This document shows positions 37,882 through 46,314 of a stretch of DNA of 64,000 nt, piece by piece. The stretch is taken from assembly GCF_004366355.1 (NCBI RefSeq), contig NZ_SODV01000002.1, positions 1,900,768 through 1,964,767 on the forward strand, given 5' to 3'. Numbering within the stretch: the stretch's first letter is position 1; the number at the start of each line of letters is the position of its first letter. Below the pieces are notes generated by a model. The model was given only the letters and a program-made list of their open reading frames with translations, did not search any database and was not told where the DNA came from. This DNA is from Dinghuibacter silviterrae. GTDB taxonomy: Bacteria > Bacteroidota > Bacteroidia > Chitinophagales > Chitinophagaceae. Made by a program: the position numbers and the translations under genes.

Positions 37882-38223
37882 ATGACCGCAGACGACCTCC
37901 GGGCGCTAACCGCCGACCTGCCAAAGGTGACCGAAGACATCAAATGGGAAGACAACCTCACTTTCCTGGTGGGGGACAAGATTTTCGCCATCGCCGGTCT
38001 CGCCGGCAACCGGGTGGGTTTCAAGGTCTCGGAGGAGGACTTTGCCGAGCTTACCGGCAGGGACGACATCATACAAGCCCCCCATTTCGCCCGGGGCCAG
38101 TGGGTCCAGGTGAACCGCCCCGGGGCCCTGTCCCGCCAGGAATGGAAGGACTATTTGAAGAAATCCTACACGCTCGTCCTGGAAAAACTCCCCAAAAAGA
38201 CCCGGAAAGAATTGGGGATCTGA
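37882..38223 (+). CDS. MmcQ/YjbR family protein
   Basis: 113 residues, the standard length. Family landmarks: [35 protein letters not shown] and the C-terminal [11 protein letters not shown]...L...[25 protein letters not shown], which matches the CyaY-like alpha/beta fold of this group (sometimes called double wing DNA-binding). Its function is unknown. It lies between proB and the rpmI leader and is the only gene in the 2.9-kb insertion that points the same way as the translation genes around it. Confidence 0.88.
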   Translation: MTADDLRALTADLPKVTEDIKWEDNLTFLVGDKIFAIAGLAGNRVGFKVSEEDFAELTGRDDIIQAPHFARGQWVQVNRPGALSRQEWKDYLKKSYTLVLEKLPKKTRKELGI

Positions 38224-38234
38224 AGTTTGTTCCC

Positions 38235-38242
38235 TACCTTTG
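38235..38242 (+). promoter_or_regulatory. -7 promoter element of rpmI-rplT, with TTG upstream
   Basis: TACCTTTG matches TAnnTTTG, and a TTG at 38212-38214 is 20 nt upstream, the classic Bacteroidota -33/-7 spacing. It leaves a leader of about 105 nt before rpmI, long enough for autoregulation by L20, though no target structure could be confirmed. Confidence 0.6.
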
Positions 38243-38354
38243 CCGACCGAATTTCACGGAGATTTTATTGTTTGATGCCCGAAACGTTAACAATTATCTC
38301 AACGGCAAGCCCTTAGGAAAGGCTCGGCCACACACTGTAAAACGCTTAGTAACA

Positions 38355-38552
38355 ATGCCCAAGGTTAAAACACACTCCAGAGCGAAAAAGACGTTCAAGG
38401 TAACCGGTTCCGGCGAGATCGCCTTTGCCAAGGCCTTCAAGAGCCACCTGCTCACGAAGAAGTCCAAAAAAAGGAAGCGTTCCCTGCGGGGCGGCGCGCT
38501 CGTACACAAGGCCAACCTGCCTTTTGTAAAGCGCCTGTTGCGTTTGAAGTAG
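38355..38552 (+). CDS. rpmI: 50S ribosomal protein L35
   Basis: 65 residues, the normal length, starting [19 protein letters not shown] and ending in a Lys/Arg-rich tail ([17 protein letters not shown]). The ATG at 38355 is chosen because the family always starts with this P-K-x-K-T-H sequence; the in-frame codons upstream belong to the leader. Part of the large ribosomal subunit; followed by rplT after 35 nt. Confidence 0.97.
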   Translation: MPKVKTHSRAKKTFKVTGSGEIAFAKAFKSHLLTKKSKKRKRSLRGGALVHKANLPFVKRLLRLK

Positions 38553-38587
38553 ACAACCATTTAATTACCGTTTAAAATTTATTCGAT

Positions 38588-38932
38588 ATGCCACGCTCAG
38601 TCAATGCAGTAGCATCCAGGGCCAGAAGGAAAAAGATACTGAAACAAGCCAAGGGCTTCTACGGCAAGCGCAAGAACGTGTACACCGTAGCCAAGAACGT
38701 CCTGGAAAAGGGCCTGCAATACCGCTACGTCGGCCGCAAACTCAAAAAGCGCGAGTATCGCGCCCTCTGGATCGTCCGTATCAACGCGGCCGTCCGGGAA
38801 CAAGGCCTGAGCTACTCCCAGTTCATCCACAAACTGAACGAAAAAGGGATTACCCTCGACCGTAAGGTCCTCGCCGACCTGGCCATGAACGAGCCTGAAA
38901 CCTTTAAGAGCCTGGTGGCTTCCGTAAAGTAG
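38588..38932 (+). CDS. rplT: 50S ribosomal protein L20
   Basis: 114 residues. The standard long N-terminal helix ([29 protein letters not shown]) and the conserved [19 protein letters not shown] and [14 protein letters not shown] blocks are present. It binds 23S rRNA early in 50S assembly, and in several bacteria also represses rpmI-rplT by binding its leader. A strong terminator at 38956-38986 ends the unit. Confidence 0.98.
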   Translation: MPRSVNAVASRARRKKILKQAKGFYGKRKNVYTVAKNVLEKGLQYRYVGRKLKKREYRALWIVRINAAVREQGLSYSQFIHKLNEKGITLDRKVLADLAMNEPETFKSLVASVK

Positions 38933-38955
38933 ACGCGCCAAAGTTTATCTATAGA

Positions 38956-38986
38956 TTGGCCGCCCCCCTGGGCGGTCTTTTTTTTT
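38956..38986 (+). terminator. rho-independent terminator of rpmI-rplT
   Basis: GGCCGCCC/GGGCGGTC stem with a short loop, then nine T residues. Confidence 0.9.
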
Positions 38987-39008
38987 GCACGGAAACTGCG
39001 AAAAAATA

Positions 39009-39016
39009 TACTTTTG
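39009..39016 (+). promoter_or_regulatory. -7 promoter element of the arginine decarboxylase gene
   Basis: TACTTTTG, exact TAnnTTTG match, 46 nt before the ATG at 39063. Confidence 0.55.
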
Positions 39017-39062
39017 TAGCCATTTTCTAACCCAAAAGCCTCAAAAAACGAGAGAACTGTCA

Positions 39063-40463
39063 ATGAACAACACGTACACCGACCTGGTGCATCAGACGTT
39101 CCACTTCCCGCAGGAAGATTTTAAGATTGAAGACGACTACCTTCGTTACAATGACGTAGACGTGAAAGCCCTGATCGACAAGTACGGGACGCCGTTGAAA
39201 TTGACCTATCTCCCAAAGATCGGACAGCAGATCGGCAAGGCTAAAAAGTGGTTTGACAATGCGTTCAAGCGCCACAAATACGAGGGGAAATACTACTACT
39301 GTTATTGTACCAAAAGCTCGCATTTCTCCTTTGTCGTGGAGGAGGCCCTCAAACACGACATCCACCTGGAGACGTCCTACGCTTACGATATAGAGATCAT
39401 CAACCGGTTGTACGAACGCCGGAAGATCAATAAGGACATCCACATCATTTGCAACGGCTTCAAGCAGCGGGCGTATACGTCCCGTATTGCCAAGCTGATC
39501 AACAGCGGTTTCAAAAACGTCATCCCGGTTCTCGACAACAAGGAAGAACTGGAAATGTACAAACGGTCAGTCAAGGAACCCTTCAAACTGGGGATCCGCG
39601 TGGCCGCGGAAGAAGAACCGTCGTTTCCTTTTTATACGTCGCGTCTGGGCATCCGCGCCCGGGACATCCTGGAATTCTACGTCGACAAGATCGAGGGCTA
39701 CGAACACAAGTTCCAGCTCAAGATGCTCCATATCTTCCTGAACAAGGGGATCAAGGACGACATCTACTACTGGTCCGAGCTCAACAAGATCGCCAACCTG
39801 TATTGCCAGCTGAAAAAGATCTGCCCCGAACTGGACTCGATCAATATCGGCGGCGGCTTCCCGATCAAGCACTCCCTGGCCTTCGAATACGATTACCAGT
39901 TCATGATCAACGAGATCGTCTCGACGATCAAAAAGGCTTGTAAAAGGTCGAAGGTGCCCGTTCCCAACATCTTTACGGAATTCGGCAGCTTTACCGTCGG
40001 CGAGAGCATGGCGCACATTTACAGCGTCATCGCCGAAAAGACCCAGAACGACCGCGAGATCTGGTACATGATCGATTCCAGTTTTATCACCACCCTCCCG
40101 GATACCTGGGGTATAGGCGAAAAATTCCTCATGCTCCCCATCAACAAGTGGGGTAATGAATACCAACGCGTGGTCCTGGGAGGGATCACCTGCGACAGCC
40201 ACGACTACTACGATTCGGAAGAGCACATCAACGAAGTGTTTCTTCCAAAGGTCAACGGTGATAAGGAGCCTCTCTATGTCGGCTTCTTCCACACCGGAGC
40301 CTATCAGGATCAGATCAGTGGCTATGGAGGTATCAAACACTGTCTCATCCCTTCTCCCAAGCACATCATCGTCGGCTACGACAAAAGCGGGAAGCTCACG
40401 GATTGGGTCTACGCCAAGGAGCAGACGGCGCAGAGCATGCTGAAGATTCTCGGGTATTATTAG
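39063..40463 (+). CDS. speA: arginine decarboxylase, Bacteroidota short form
   Basis: 466 residues from the ATG at 39063; the in-frame codons upstream lie in the promoter region. It belongs to PLP fold type III (alanine-racemase-like) decarboxylases: the PLP lysine is in YYYCYCTKSSH (about residue 84), SINIGGGFPI supplies the glycine loop that holds the phosphate, and CDSHDYYD near residue 380 carries the substrate-binding Cys-Asp. The length is that of the shortened biosynthetic arginine decarboxylase found in Bacteroidota, shorter than E. coli SpeA; diaminopimelate or ornithine decarboxylase are less likely alternatives. It would make agmatine for polyamine synthesis. The stop codon overlaps that of the convergent methyltransferase gene (TTAG). 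Confidence 0.85.
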   Translation: MNNTYTDLVHQTFHFPQEDFKIEDDYLRYNDVDVKALIDKYGTPLKLTYLPKIGQQIGKAKKWFDNAFKRHKYEGKYYYCYCTKSSHFSFVVEEALKHDIHLETSYAYDIEIINRLYERRKINKDIHIICNGFKQRAYTSRIAKLINSGFKNVIPVLDNKEELEMYKRSVKEPFKLGIRVAAEEEPSFPFYTSRLGIRARDILEFYVDKIEGYEHKFQLKMLHIFLNKGIKDDIYYWSELNKIANLYCQLKKICPELDSINIGGGFPIKHSLAFEYDYQFMINEIVSTIKKACKRSKVPVPNIFTEFGSFTVGESMAHIYSVIAEKTQNDREIWYMIDSSFITTLPDTWGIGEKFLMLPINKWGNEYQRVVLGGITCDSHDYYDSEEHINEVFLPKVNGDKEPLYVGFFHTGAYQDQISGYGGIKHCLIPSPKHIIVGYDKSGKLTDWVYAKEQTAQSMLKILGYY

Positions 40464-41341
40464 CGGTGCGGCTCCAGGATCCACGTCTCGCGGATCCGGT
40501 GACGCTGCACCAGCGGTATCGGCGGCACCTGCTGCCCCTTCCGGCGCAGGAGCTCGCGCGAGCGGATCATATCCGGCTCGGGCGTAGCCTTGTACGCCAG
40601 TTTCAACCCGCAACTGCGGAAAAAGGTCTCCGCTTCGCCGAAGCTGCCGAATTTATTTTCGTTCACGTGGTGATCGGCCAGGAACTTGGAGATTTCGGGG
40701 GTGACTTCGGACAGGGCCGCCATCTCGTTTTCCATCTTACGCACATAGACGTCCGCGGTGACCCAGTAGCCGCCCCTTTCTTTTAACACAGACCGGATGA
40801 TCCGGCACATGCGGCGTTTTTCTTCCTCGTCCAGGTAAACCAGCAACCCTTCGTTGACTAAGGCCAGCGGACCCGGGGGGAAACGCCGTATCAGCGCCCG
40901 GAAGGCGTCTTCGTCCAATACGTTGAGCGGTTTGACCAGGAGCTGTCCGACAGGGGCGTCGGCTAAGGTCCGCATCAGCGGCTGGAGGAGCGTTTCCTTG
41001 ATCGCGATCACTTCCGGCAGGTCCGTATCGATGTAAAAGCGGTCTTCGTAAAGCACCTGGTGCAAACCGCGGAACGAGTAACCGGAGGACACTTCCAGGA
41101 TGTTCGTCAGCCCCATCATGCTCAAAGCCGCGTCGATCGACCAATACCGGACGTCGAAGTGCATCAGCCGTTTTAGAAAGGTAGGGGTGACCCGCTCGTC
41201 GCTTTCCTGAGGCAGCTCATCTTCTCCAAAGACCAGACCGGCCGCGGCCCTGGCAAAAGGAATGTCCGTAAGCGCCTTCATCCAAAGAAGGGACTTTGCG
41301 GAAGGGCTGATGGTGCTGTAGTCTTTTGTCGGCGCGTCCAT
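40460..41341 (-). CDS. class I SAM methyltransferase, leucine carboxyl methyltransferase (LCM/PPM) family
   Basis: 293 residues from the ATG at 41341. Landmarks of the LCM-like group: SPSAKSLLWMKALTDIPFA near the start, the SAM loop NILEVSSGYSFRGL, the acidic ribose-binding YIDTDLPEVIAIK, and ALVNEGLLVYLDEEEK with the motif E-G-L-x-x-Y-L typical of the family. In bacteria such enzymes are found in polyketide and other small-molecule routes, but many stand alone, as here. Substrate unknown. Divergent from the zeta-toxin-like gene with only 30 nt between their start codons. Confidence 0.82.
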   Translation of the reverse strand: MDAPTKDYSTISPSAKSLLWMKALTDIPFARAAAGLVFGEDELPQESDERVTPTFLKRLMHFDVRYWSIDAALSMMGLTNILEVSSGYSFRGLHQVLYEDRFYIDTDLPEVIAIKETLLQPLMRTLADAPVGQLLVKPLNVLDEDAFRALIRRFPPGPLALVNEGLLVYLDEEEKRRMCRIIRSVLKERGGYWVTADVYVRKMENEMAALSEVTPEISKFLADHHVNENKFGSFGEAETFFRSCGLKLAYKATPEPDMIRSRELLRRKGQQVPPIPLVQRHRIRETWILEPHR

Positions 41342-41371
41342 GAACAATAAATATACGAATTTGTGTGCTGT

Positions 41372-41920
41372 ATGCCCCACTTATATATCATCGCGGGCCC
41401 GCACGGCGCAGGCAAAACCAAAGCCACCACGACGGTGTTGCCTAACGTCTTTCATTGCGACGTATGCCTGGACGTGGATGACATGCCCTTGGGGGTGTCT
41501 CCTTTTTACCCCGGATATTTCGAGCTTCCCGGTGCCAAGAGCCGGATGAATGTGGCGGACCTGATGGCAAAAAGGGAGGACTTTGCGATAAAAACGACGC
41601 TGGCGGATGGGCACCAAGCCCGCCTGGTCGGGATCGCCCGGAAGAGAGAATATGGGGTGACGATGGTCTACTATTGGCTCCCGTCGCCAGAAATGTCAAA
41701 AAAACGGGTAAAAAAGAACATCCCTGAGGACAAAATCGTCGATACGTACTACAAAAGCATCCGGAACCTGGTGCGTCATATCCTCCCTCTCTGCGACAAT
41801 TGGATGATTATCAATAATGGCGGTGACGCTCCCGTAGGGATTGCCGTTGGCAAAAGGGATGAGGAGAAGACGATCTTACAACCCGAAGACTGGCAAAAGA
41901 TACAGGAGCAGGCCCGGTAA
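41372..41920 (+). CDS. zeta-toxin-like P-loop kinase (COG4185 type)
   Basis: 182 residues from the ATG at 41372 (a GTG at 41363 adds three residues). Walker A is LYIIAGPHGAGKTKATTT, with the usual N of NGAGKTT replaced by H. SPFYPGYFELPGAKSRM, DFAIKTTLADGH and YYWLPSPEMSKKRVKKN correspond to the nucleotide/UDP-sugar-binding E-T-T-L and the R-V lid of zeta/COG4185 proteins; the usual ETTL glutamate is a lysine here (KTTL). Such proteins phosphorylate UDP-N-acetylglucosamine when they are real toxins. No epsilon antitoxin is encoded next to it, so it may be a chromosomal housekeeping relative. Its stop abuts the convergent argS stop without overlap. Confidence 0.8.
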   Translation: MPHLYIIAGPHGAGKTKATTTVLPNVFHCDVCLDVDDMPLGVSPFYPGYFELPGAKSRMNVADLMAKREDFAIKTTLADGHQARLVGIARKREYGVTMVYYWLPSPEMSKKRVKKNIPEDKIVDTYYKSIRNLVRHILPLCDNWMIINNGGDAPVGIAVGKRDEEKTILQPEDWQKIQEQAR

Positions 41921-43693
41921 TTACATCCGCTCCGGCACGGCAATCCCGAGCAGCGACAACGCAAACGCCAGCACATTCCCCGTCATTTGCGCCAGCCCCA
42001 GCCGGAGGTGGCGTTTAGCGGGGTTTTCGGCATTGCCGATCGAGTGCTCTGCGTAAAACGAGTTGAACACCTGCCCCAGCCGGAAGGCGTAATTGGCGAT
42101 CAACGAAGGATCGTGGTCCGAACCCGCGGTCTCGACGACGGAGGGGAATTGTTCCAGCACGACCAGCAATTCTTTTTCCAACGGCAGCAAAGCGGTTGAA
42201 AAACCGCCCGCAGGCGCCCCTTCCTTCCGCAGGACCGACCGGATACGCGCGTATACGTACTGGATAAAGGTCGCGGTAAACCCGTGCAGGTCGATGGACT
42301 CCTCCGGGTTAAACAACATTCTTTTGCGGGGATCCACCCGGAGCAGGAAAAACTTCAGGGCGCCCAGGCCCAGGGTATGATACAGGTCCTCGCGTTCGGC
42401 GGCGGTAAACCCGTCCACCTTGCCCAGCTCCTCGGTTTTGACCCGGGCGAGGTTGACCATCTCTGCGACGATGTCGTCCGCGTCCACCACCGTGCCTTCC
42501 CGGGTTTTCATACGACCCGTGGGCAGCTCCACCATGCCGTAGCTCAGGTGGTAAATGCCATCCGCCCCAGGAATACCGAGGCGCTGGCAGATCAGCTTGA
42601 GTACTTTGAAGTGATAATTTTGCTCATCCCCCACGACGTAGATGCTCTGGTTGCAGTGGTATTCGTTGTATTTGAACTCCGCCAAACCAATGTCCTGGGT
42701 GATGTATACCGACGTGCCGTCCCGGCGGCGGACGATCTTCTGGTCCAGCCCTTCGTCGGTCAGGTCGATCCAGACACTGCCGTCCTCCTTCTGGAAAAAG
42801 ACACCCTTTTCCAGCCCTACATCCACCATATCCTTCCCCAGCAGGTAGGTCTCGCTTTCGTAATAGGTCTTGTCAAAGTCGCTCCCGATGGCACGGTAGG
42901 TATCCGCAAAACCCGCGTACACCCAGGCGTTCATCTGGCTCCACAGCGCGATCACATCGGGTTGGCCCGCCTCCCAGTCGACCAGCATCTGCTGTGCCGC
43001 CTTCATGACCGGCGCCTCTTTTTCCGCCTCTTCCTGCGGCATGCCCCCCGCTACCAGCGCCGCCGTTTCTTTTTTATGTTCTTCTCCGAAAAGCACATAA
43101 TAGTCACCCACGAAGTGGTCCCCCTTCGTCCCCGTGGACGCCGGGGTCGCGCCATGCGCAAACCGCTGCCAGGCCACCATGCTTTTACAGATATGGATGC
43201 CCCGGTCGTTGGCGATACACGTCTTGACGACTTCATACCCGCAGGCCTTGAGGATTTCCGCCGTGCTCCAACCCAGGAAGTTGTTCCGGAGGTGGCCTAA
43301 GTGGAGGGGTTTGTTGGTGTTCGGGGAAGAGTATTCGACCATCACGCGTTCGCCCTTCGGCGCCCCGGCCCCGTAGCGGGCGTCTTGAAAAGCGTTGCCA
43401 AGCAACTCCGTCCAATAGCTATCGGTTACGGTCAGGTTCAGAAATCCTTTGATGACATTGTACGCGCTAAAGAGCCCCGGGTTTTGCGCCACCAGGTACT
43501 CTCCCAGCTCCTTCCCCAGACCGTCCGGAGACTTCCGCAGTTTTTTGACCAGCGCAAAAACAACGACCGTATAGTCGCCTTCGAATTCCGGCTTGGTCTG
43601 GTTGATTTGGAAATCCCTGACGTCCGTCTCGATGCCATACAACGCGGTCAGGGCCGCTTTTACTGAATCGCCTATGATGTTTGTGATAGCCAT
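41921..43693 (-). CDS. argS: arginine--tRNA ligase
   Basis: 590 residues, class I enzyme. Order: N-terminal Add-1 domain (about 1-95), the catalytic start VEYSSPNTNKPLHLGHLRNNFLG, whose HLGH is the HIGH motif, a connective insertion (about 190-290), the KMSK equivalent in GRMKTREGTVVDADD (about residue 395-410), and the DALR anticodon-binding domain at the C-terminus (FIQYVYARIRSVLRK ... RLGLAQMTGNVLAFALSLLGI). Charges tRNA-Arg. It starts 70 nt after the stop of the DUF4412-like gene, but a terminator lies between them. Confidence 0.98.
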   Translation of the reverse strand: MAITNIIGDSVKAALTALYGIETDVRDFQINQTKPEFEGDYTVVVFALVKKLRKSPDGLGKELGEYLVAQNPGLFSAYNVIKGFLNLTVTDSYWTELLGNAFQDARYGAGAPKGERVMVEYSSPNTNKPLHLGHLRNNFLGWSTAEILKACGYEVVKTCIANDRGIHICKSMVAWQRFAHGATPASTGTKGDHFVGDYYVLFGEEHKKETAALVAGGMPQEEAEKEAPVMKAAQQMLVDWEAGQPDVIALWSQMNAWVYAGFADTYRAIGSDFDKTYYESETYLLGKDMVDVGLEKGVFFQKEDGSVWIDLTDEGLDQKIVRRRDGTSVYITQDIGLAEFKYNEYHCNQSIYVVGDEQNYHFKVLKLICQRLGIPGADGIYHLSYGMVELPTGRMKTREGTVVDADDIVAEMVNLARVKTEELGKVDGFTAAEREDLYHTLGLGALKFFLLRVDPRKRMLFNPEESIDLHGFTATFIQYVYARIRSVLRKEGAPAGGFSTALLPLEKELLVVLEQFPSVVETAGSDHDPSLIANYAFRLGQVFNSFYAEHSIGNAENPAKRHLRLGLAQMTGNVLAFALSLLGIAVPERM

Positions 43694-43707
43694 TGGGGGG
43701 GCAAAAA

Positions 43708-43732
43708 TAAAAAAAAAGCGGGCATTGCCCGC
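43708..43732 (-). terminator. rho-independent terminator of the DUF4412-like gene
   Basis: Read on the minus strand, GCGGGCA-A-TGCCCGC is followed by a run of nine or more T. It ends the transcript from 44549 before argS. Confidence 0.85.
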
Positions 43733-43763
43733 TTTTCAAGCTTTTTACACACTCCGGCGCCGG

Positions 43764-44549
43764 TTAGTCACCGGGCGGAGGCCCACCAGGCCCGCCGCCA
43801 GGCCCCCCGCGGAACCCGCCAAAGCCCTGCCCGCGGGGCCGCTCACTCTCCGGTTTTACGTCATAACCCTTGGGTACGTCAAATTCGCTGTCTTTGATGT
43901 CCGCGTTGACCGTAACCTTGGTCACCTTGTATTGGATCGTTGCCCCGTTAAAGACGGTTGTCGTAAAGGCCATAGGGAAACCTTTCAACTGGTTAAAACC
44001 GCCGAAGCCAAACCCACGCCCGCCGGTTTGGATCGGTTCCTTTATCGGTAAGTCCTCGGTATACCAAATTTCGGTGACGATATTGCGCCCCGCGAAAGAC
44101 GTCTTCGCCAACGCTTTTTTGCACTTATACCCCGCGATCGTCATCGTAGTATCGATATAGTCGATGTTCGTGGAAGGCCTCGGACGGGGATTCCCCGCGG
44201 AATCCAGCCGTGGTTGCCGGGGCGTCGTCCGGGGCGTGTCTATGGAATAGTACCCATATTTCCGGCCCTGGTTCTCGTACAACTGGGTGGTCTTTTTAGC
44301 ATCCTTATCCACCAGTACGATCGTATGCTGCACGTCCGACTTTGACTCGGACTTGACGTGATTACCCTTGATGTAAACCATGATGCTTGTTTCCTGAGGC
44401 GGGTTCGGATCGTCCCCGCCGTCCGGGGGGGTAAAAACCTGGGTGGCCTTGATGATCATAGGCGCCGTTTCCTGCGCCTGTCCCCGCTTTGTCTGGAGCG
44501 TGAGTGAGACTCCCACCGCGAGTGTGACCCATAAAAATTGCTTTGTCAT
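43764..44549 (-). CDS. secreted DUF4412/LolA-like protein with Gly-rich tail
   Basis: 261 residues, signal peptide about 1-25 (GQAQ). The mature part has the features I associate with the Bacteroidota DUF4412 group: an early IMVYIKGNHVKSES strand, TIVLVDKDAKKTTQLYE, the IAGYKCKKA strand with one Cys, the EIWYTEDLPI strand and LKGFPMAFTTTV. The fold is probably like lipoprotein-carrier LolA. The last 45 residues are Gly/Pro-rich (QGFGGFRGGPGGGPGGPP). Function unknown; single-gene unit. Confidence 0.72.
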   Translation of the reverse strand: MTKQFLWVTLAVGVSLTLQTKRGQAQETAPMIIKATQVFTPPDGGDDPNPPQETSIMVYIKGNHVKSESKSDVQHTIVLVDKDAKKTTQLYENQGRKYGYYSIDTPRTTPRQPRLDSAGNPRPRPSTNIDYIDTTMTIAGYKCKKALAKTSFAGRNIVTEIWYTEDLPIKEPIQTGGRGFGFGGFNQLKGFPMAFTTTVFNGATIQYKVTKVTVNADIKDSEFDVPKGYDVKPESERPRGQGFGGFRGGPGGGPGGPPPGD

Positions 44550-44724
44550 TGCTTGGTTGCTTTTTTAAGAGTCCTTAAAGTTACACCAAAGGTGCAAAAC
44601 CTAAAAAACTCCGCTGCCAAAGGCCACAATGCATAGATAAACGGGCGTACGGGCAAAAAAATTGGGTCAGTGAGAACACCGACCCGCAAGAGACATGAGA
44701 AAACTAATAACTGAAACTTTCTGC

Positions 44725-45216
44725 TTATTTAGAACTTGCAACTTCCATACCATACTGGCGGGCAAATTGCTGATGCGTTGATTTGTCGGTAGCAATTAAC
44801 AATTTAGTTAAGGATTCAGCCTTGACGGGCGTGCCTTCGAACGCCACCTTCTCTTGATGAGCGGCGGTCAGAGAGCGGTCTGCATTCCTGACAGCAGCCT
44901 CGGACAAGTGGTTGTAGGAGGAAGCGCACACCTGCAGATCCGTCAGGGCGTCGGCCTTGGCGACGGCGGCGTGGTCCGCGTTATGGGCTGCATAAGCAAA
45001 GGTGATGTCGGCGTCGGCGTTGGCGGCAGCCGCATTCAGTTCGACGGCAGCCTGGGCGAATTCGGCGGCGGAAATAGCAGCCGGAGCGTTGTCACGGTTG
45101 GCTTTCACAGCAGCGGTGGTGCAGCAGGAGTCCTTTTTCGTCGAATCCATGTTCCCGGCAAATGTGGGAACGGCGATCAAAAGGAATAAGCCGGTAGTAT
45201 TGATAATCTGTTTCAT
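44725..45216 (-). CDS. secreted Ala-rich helical protein
   Basis: 163 residues from the ATG at 45216, which opens the signal peptide MKQIINTTGLFLLIAVPTFAG. The mature protein has an early Cys-Cys pair (KDSCCTTAAV) and one later Cys (LQVCASSYN) and then long Ala-rich segments (about 50-130: ISAAEFAQAAVELNAAAANADADITFAYAAHNADHAAVAKADAL) that are probably helical hairpins. I do not recognise the family. It looks like a small periplasmic or secreted bundle with a possible metal or thiol role through the cysteines, but this is only a guess. Single-gene unit with its own -7 element. Confidence 0.65.
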   Translation of the reverse strand: MKQIINTTGLFLLIAVPTFAGNMDSTKKDSCCTTAAVKANRDNAPAAISAAEFAQAAVELNAAAANADADITFAYAAHNADHAAVAKADALTDLQVCASSYNHLSEAAVRNADRSLTAAHQEKVAFEGTPVKAESLTKLLIATDKSTHQQFARQYGMEVASSK

Positions 45217-45252
45217 ATAAAATGTTTTACTTTTTTCGGTTTGTTTGTGATA

Positions 45253-45260
45253 CAAAGATA
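45253..45260 (-). promoter_or_regulatory. -7 promoter element of the Ala-rich protein gene
   Basis: TATCTTTG on the minus strand, exact TAnnTTTG match, 36 nt before the ATG at 45216. Confidence 0.55.
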
Positions 45261-45651
45261 TGTCTTTAAACTGGTACTATGCAATGCAAGATACTATGTC
45301 TGGCAATTTTGGCTATATGAGCGGTCATTTTTCGTGACCGGTAGTTTTTTTCTTTCGGATGTCTGTTTTTACTGCAGGTAGAAAGGCTTTTCCCTAATTG
45401 AAGTCTGGTTCTAGGAGCAGTTTCCAAGCAAGCCTACGTTAGCGGGCTAAAAAAGAGGGCAAGTGGTCAAATCGTTTTCTTTTGGTACCGGATGGCGCCG
45501 CAAAGCTACGAATTTTTCTTAATATCAATGCATCTAACTGTGAATAAATTGTAAAATCCAGCACTTTTCAAAAACCTAGAATGAGACGCAATTGGCGGGA
45601 AAAAGTTACATCCGGCGCCCGCTTTTGGGAGGAGCGGCCGCCCGGAGGGGG
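45261..45651. other. AT-rich gene-free stretch
   Basis: I see no gene, repeat or RNA here. It is plainly AT-richer than the surroundings between about 45240 and 45590 and ends with a GC-rich segment just before the HExxH protein stop (45600-45651). It may hold the end of the kinase-HExxH transcript, but there is no clear terminator hairpin. Confidence 0.4.
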
Positions 45652-46314
45652 CTAGCGGGCCAGTCCCTGCACTGCGGCCTCGACACTATCTCTGGCAGGG
45701 GGGCGGCGGAGCAGGTCCCGTATGTCCTGGTGCTCAAGGTCCAATAAGTAGGTCACATAGAGGGCATACCGGTCGTACGCCTGGGGCGAACGCGCCCGGT
45801 AAACGTCAAGCAGGCGCGAAATGGACCGGGGATCACCAATATAGTCCGCATAGCCTTCCCAAAGCCAGGTGGGCTCACGAAGGCTCCAGCGGCCCACATA
45901 ATGGGACTCCAGGCTGTGGGTGATCTCATGGGCAATAAAATAGGAGAGGGGACGCGGATCGCCCGGAACCCGGTCGAAATCCGGGCTTGCCGGACGTATA
46001 AAGATGTTGCGGGTGAGCCGGTTGTCGCAAAGACCGCCGAGGTTGGTCCGGCCGCGGGTAAAGAAGCCAAACTGGAAAACACTGCCGCAGACGAATACCC
46101 GTTGGGTGATCGTCGTGTCATCAAGGGGAGAGCGCCGTAGCAGGTTGTTTACCTCGTCAAAAAGGGAGGAAGGAACGGCGCGGGAAGCATAGATCGTGAT
46201 ATTCCCCCGCCGGGCCTTAAAAGGGAAAAAAGGCTGGGGGTAGAGCAGGCACAACAAATACAACAGTAACAACCCCACTATGCCCATCGTTATCCTTCGC
46301 AAGGTCCGGCTCAT
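45652..46314 (-). CDS. membrane-anchored gluzincin-like (HExxH) protein
   Basis: 220 residues from the ATG at 46314, chosen because it overlaps the stop of the upstream kinase as ATGA; an ATG at 46329 is also possible. One N-terminal membrane helix (about 8-28, [18 protein letters not shown]). A zinc motif HEITH lies at about residue 130, followed 15-20 residues later by [13 protein letters not shown] whose Glu would be the third ligand, so the layout is that of a gluzincin metalloprotease. An NVFVCGS/NIFIRP-like pair of strands precedes it. Catalysis is unproven and the family is not named. Coupled translation with the sensor kinase suggests a shared role, perhaps processing its signal. Confidence 0.72.
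   Translation of the reverse strand: MSRTLRRITMGIVGLLLLYLLCLLYPQPFFPFKARRGNITIYASRAVPSSLFDEVNNLLRRSPLDDTTITQRVFVCGSVFQFGFFTRGRTNLGGLCDNRLTRNIFIRPASPDFDRVPGDPRPLSYFIAHEITHSLESHYVGRWSLREPTWLWEGYADYIGDPRSISRLLDVYRARSPQAYDRYALYVTYLLDLEHQDIRDLLRRPPARDSVEAAVQGLAR

Noticed and set aside
37494-38552. A single long frame running into rpmI
   Set aside because: Only the last 65 codons are L35; the upstream part runs antisense to proB, over the YjbR gene in another frame, and through the rpmI promoter.
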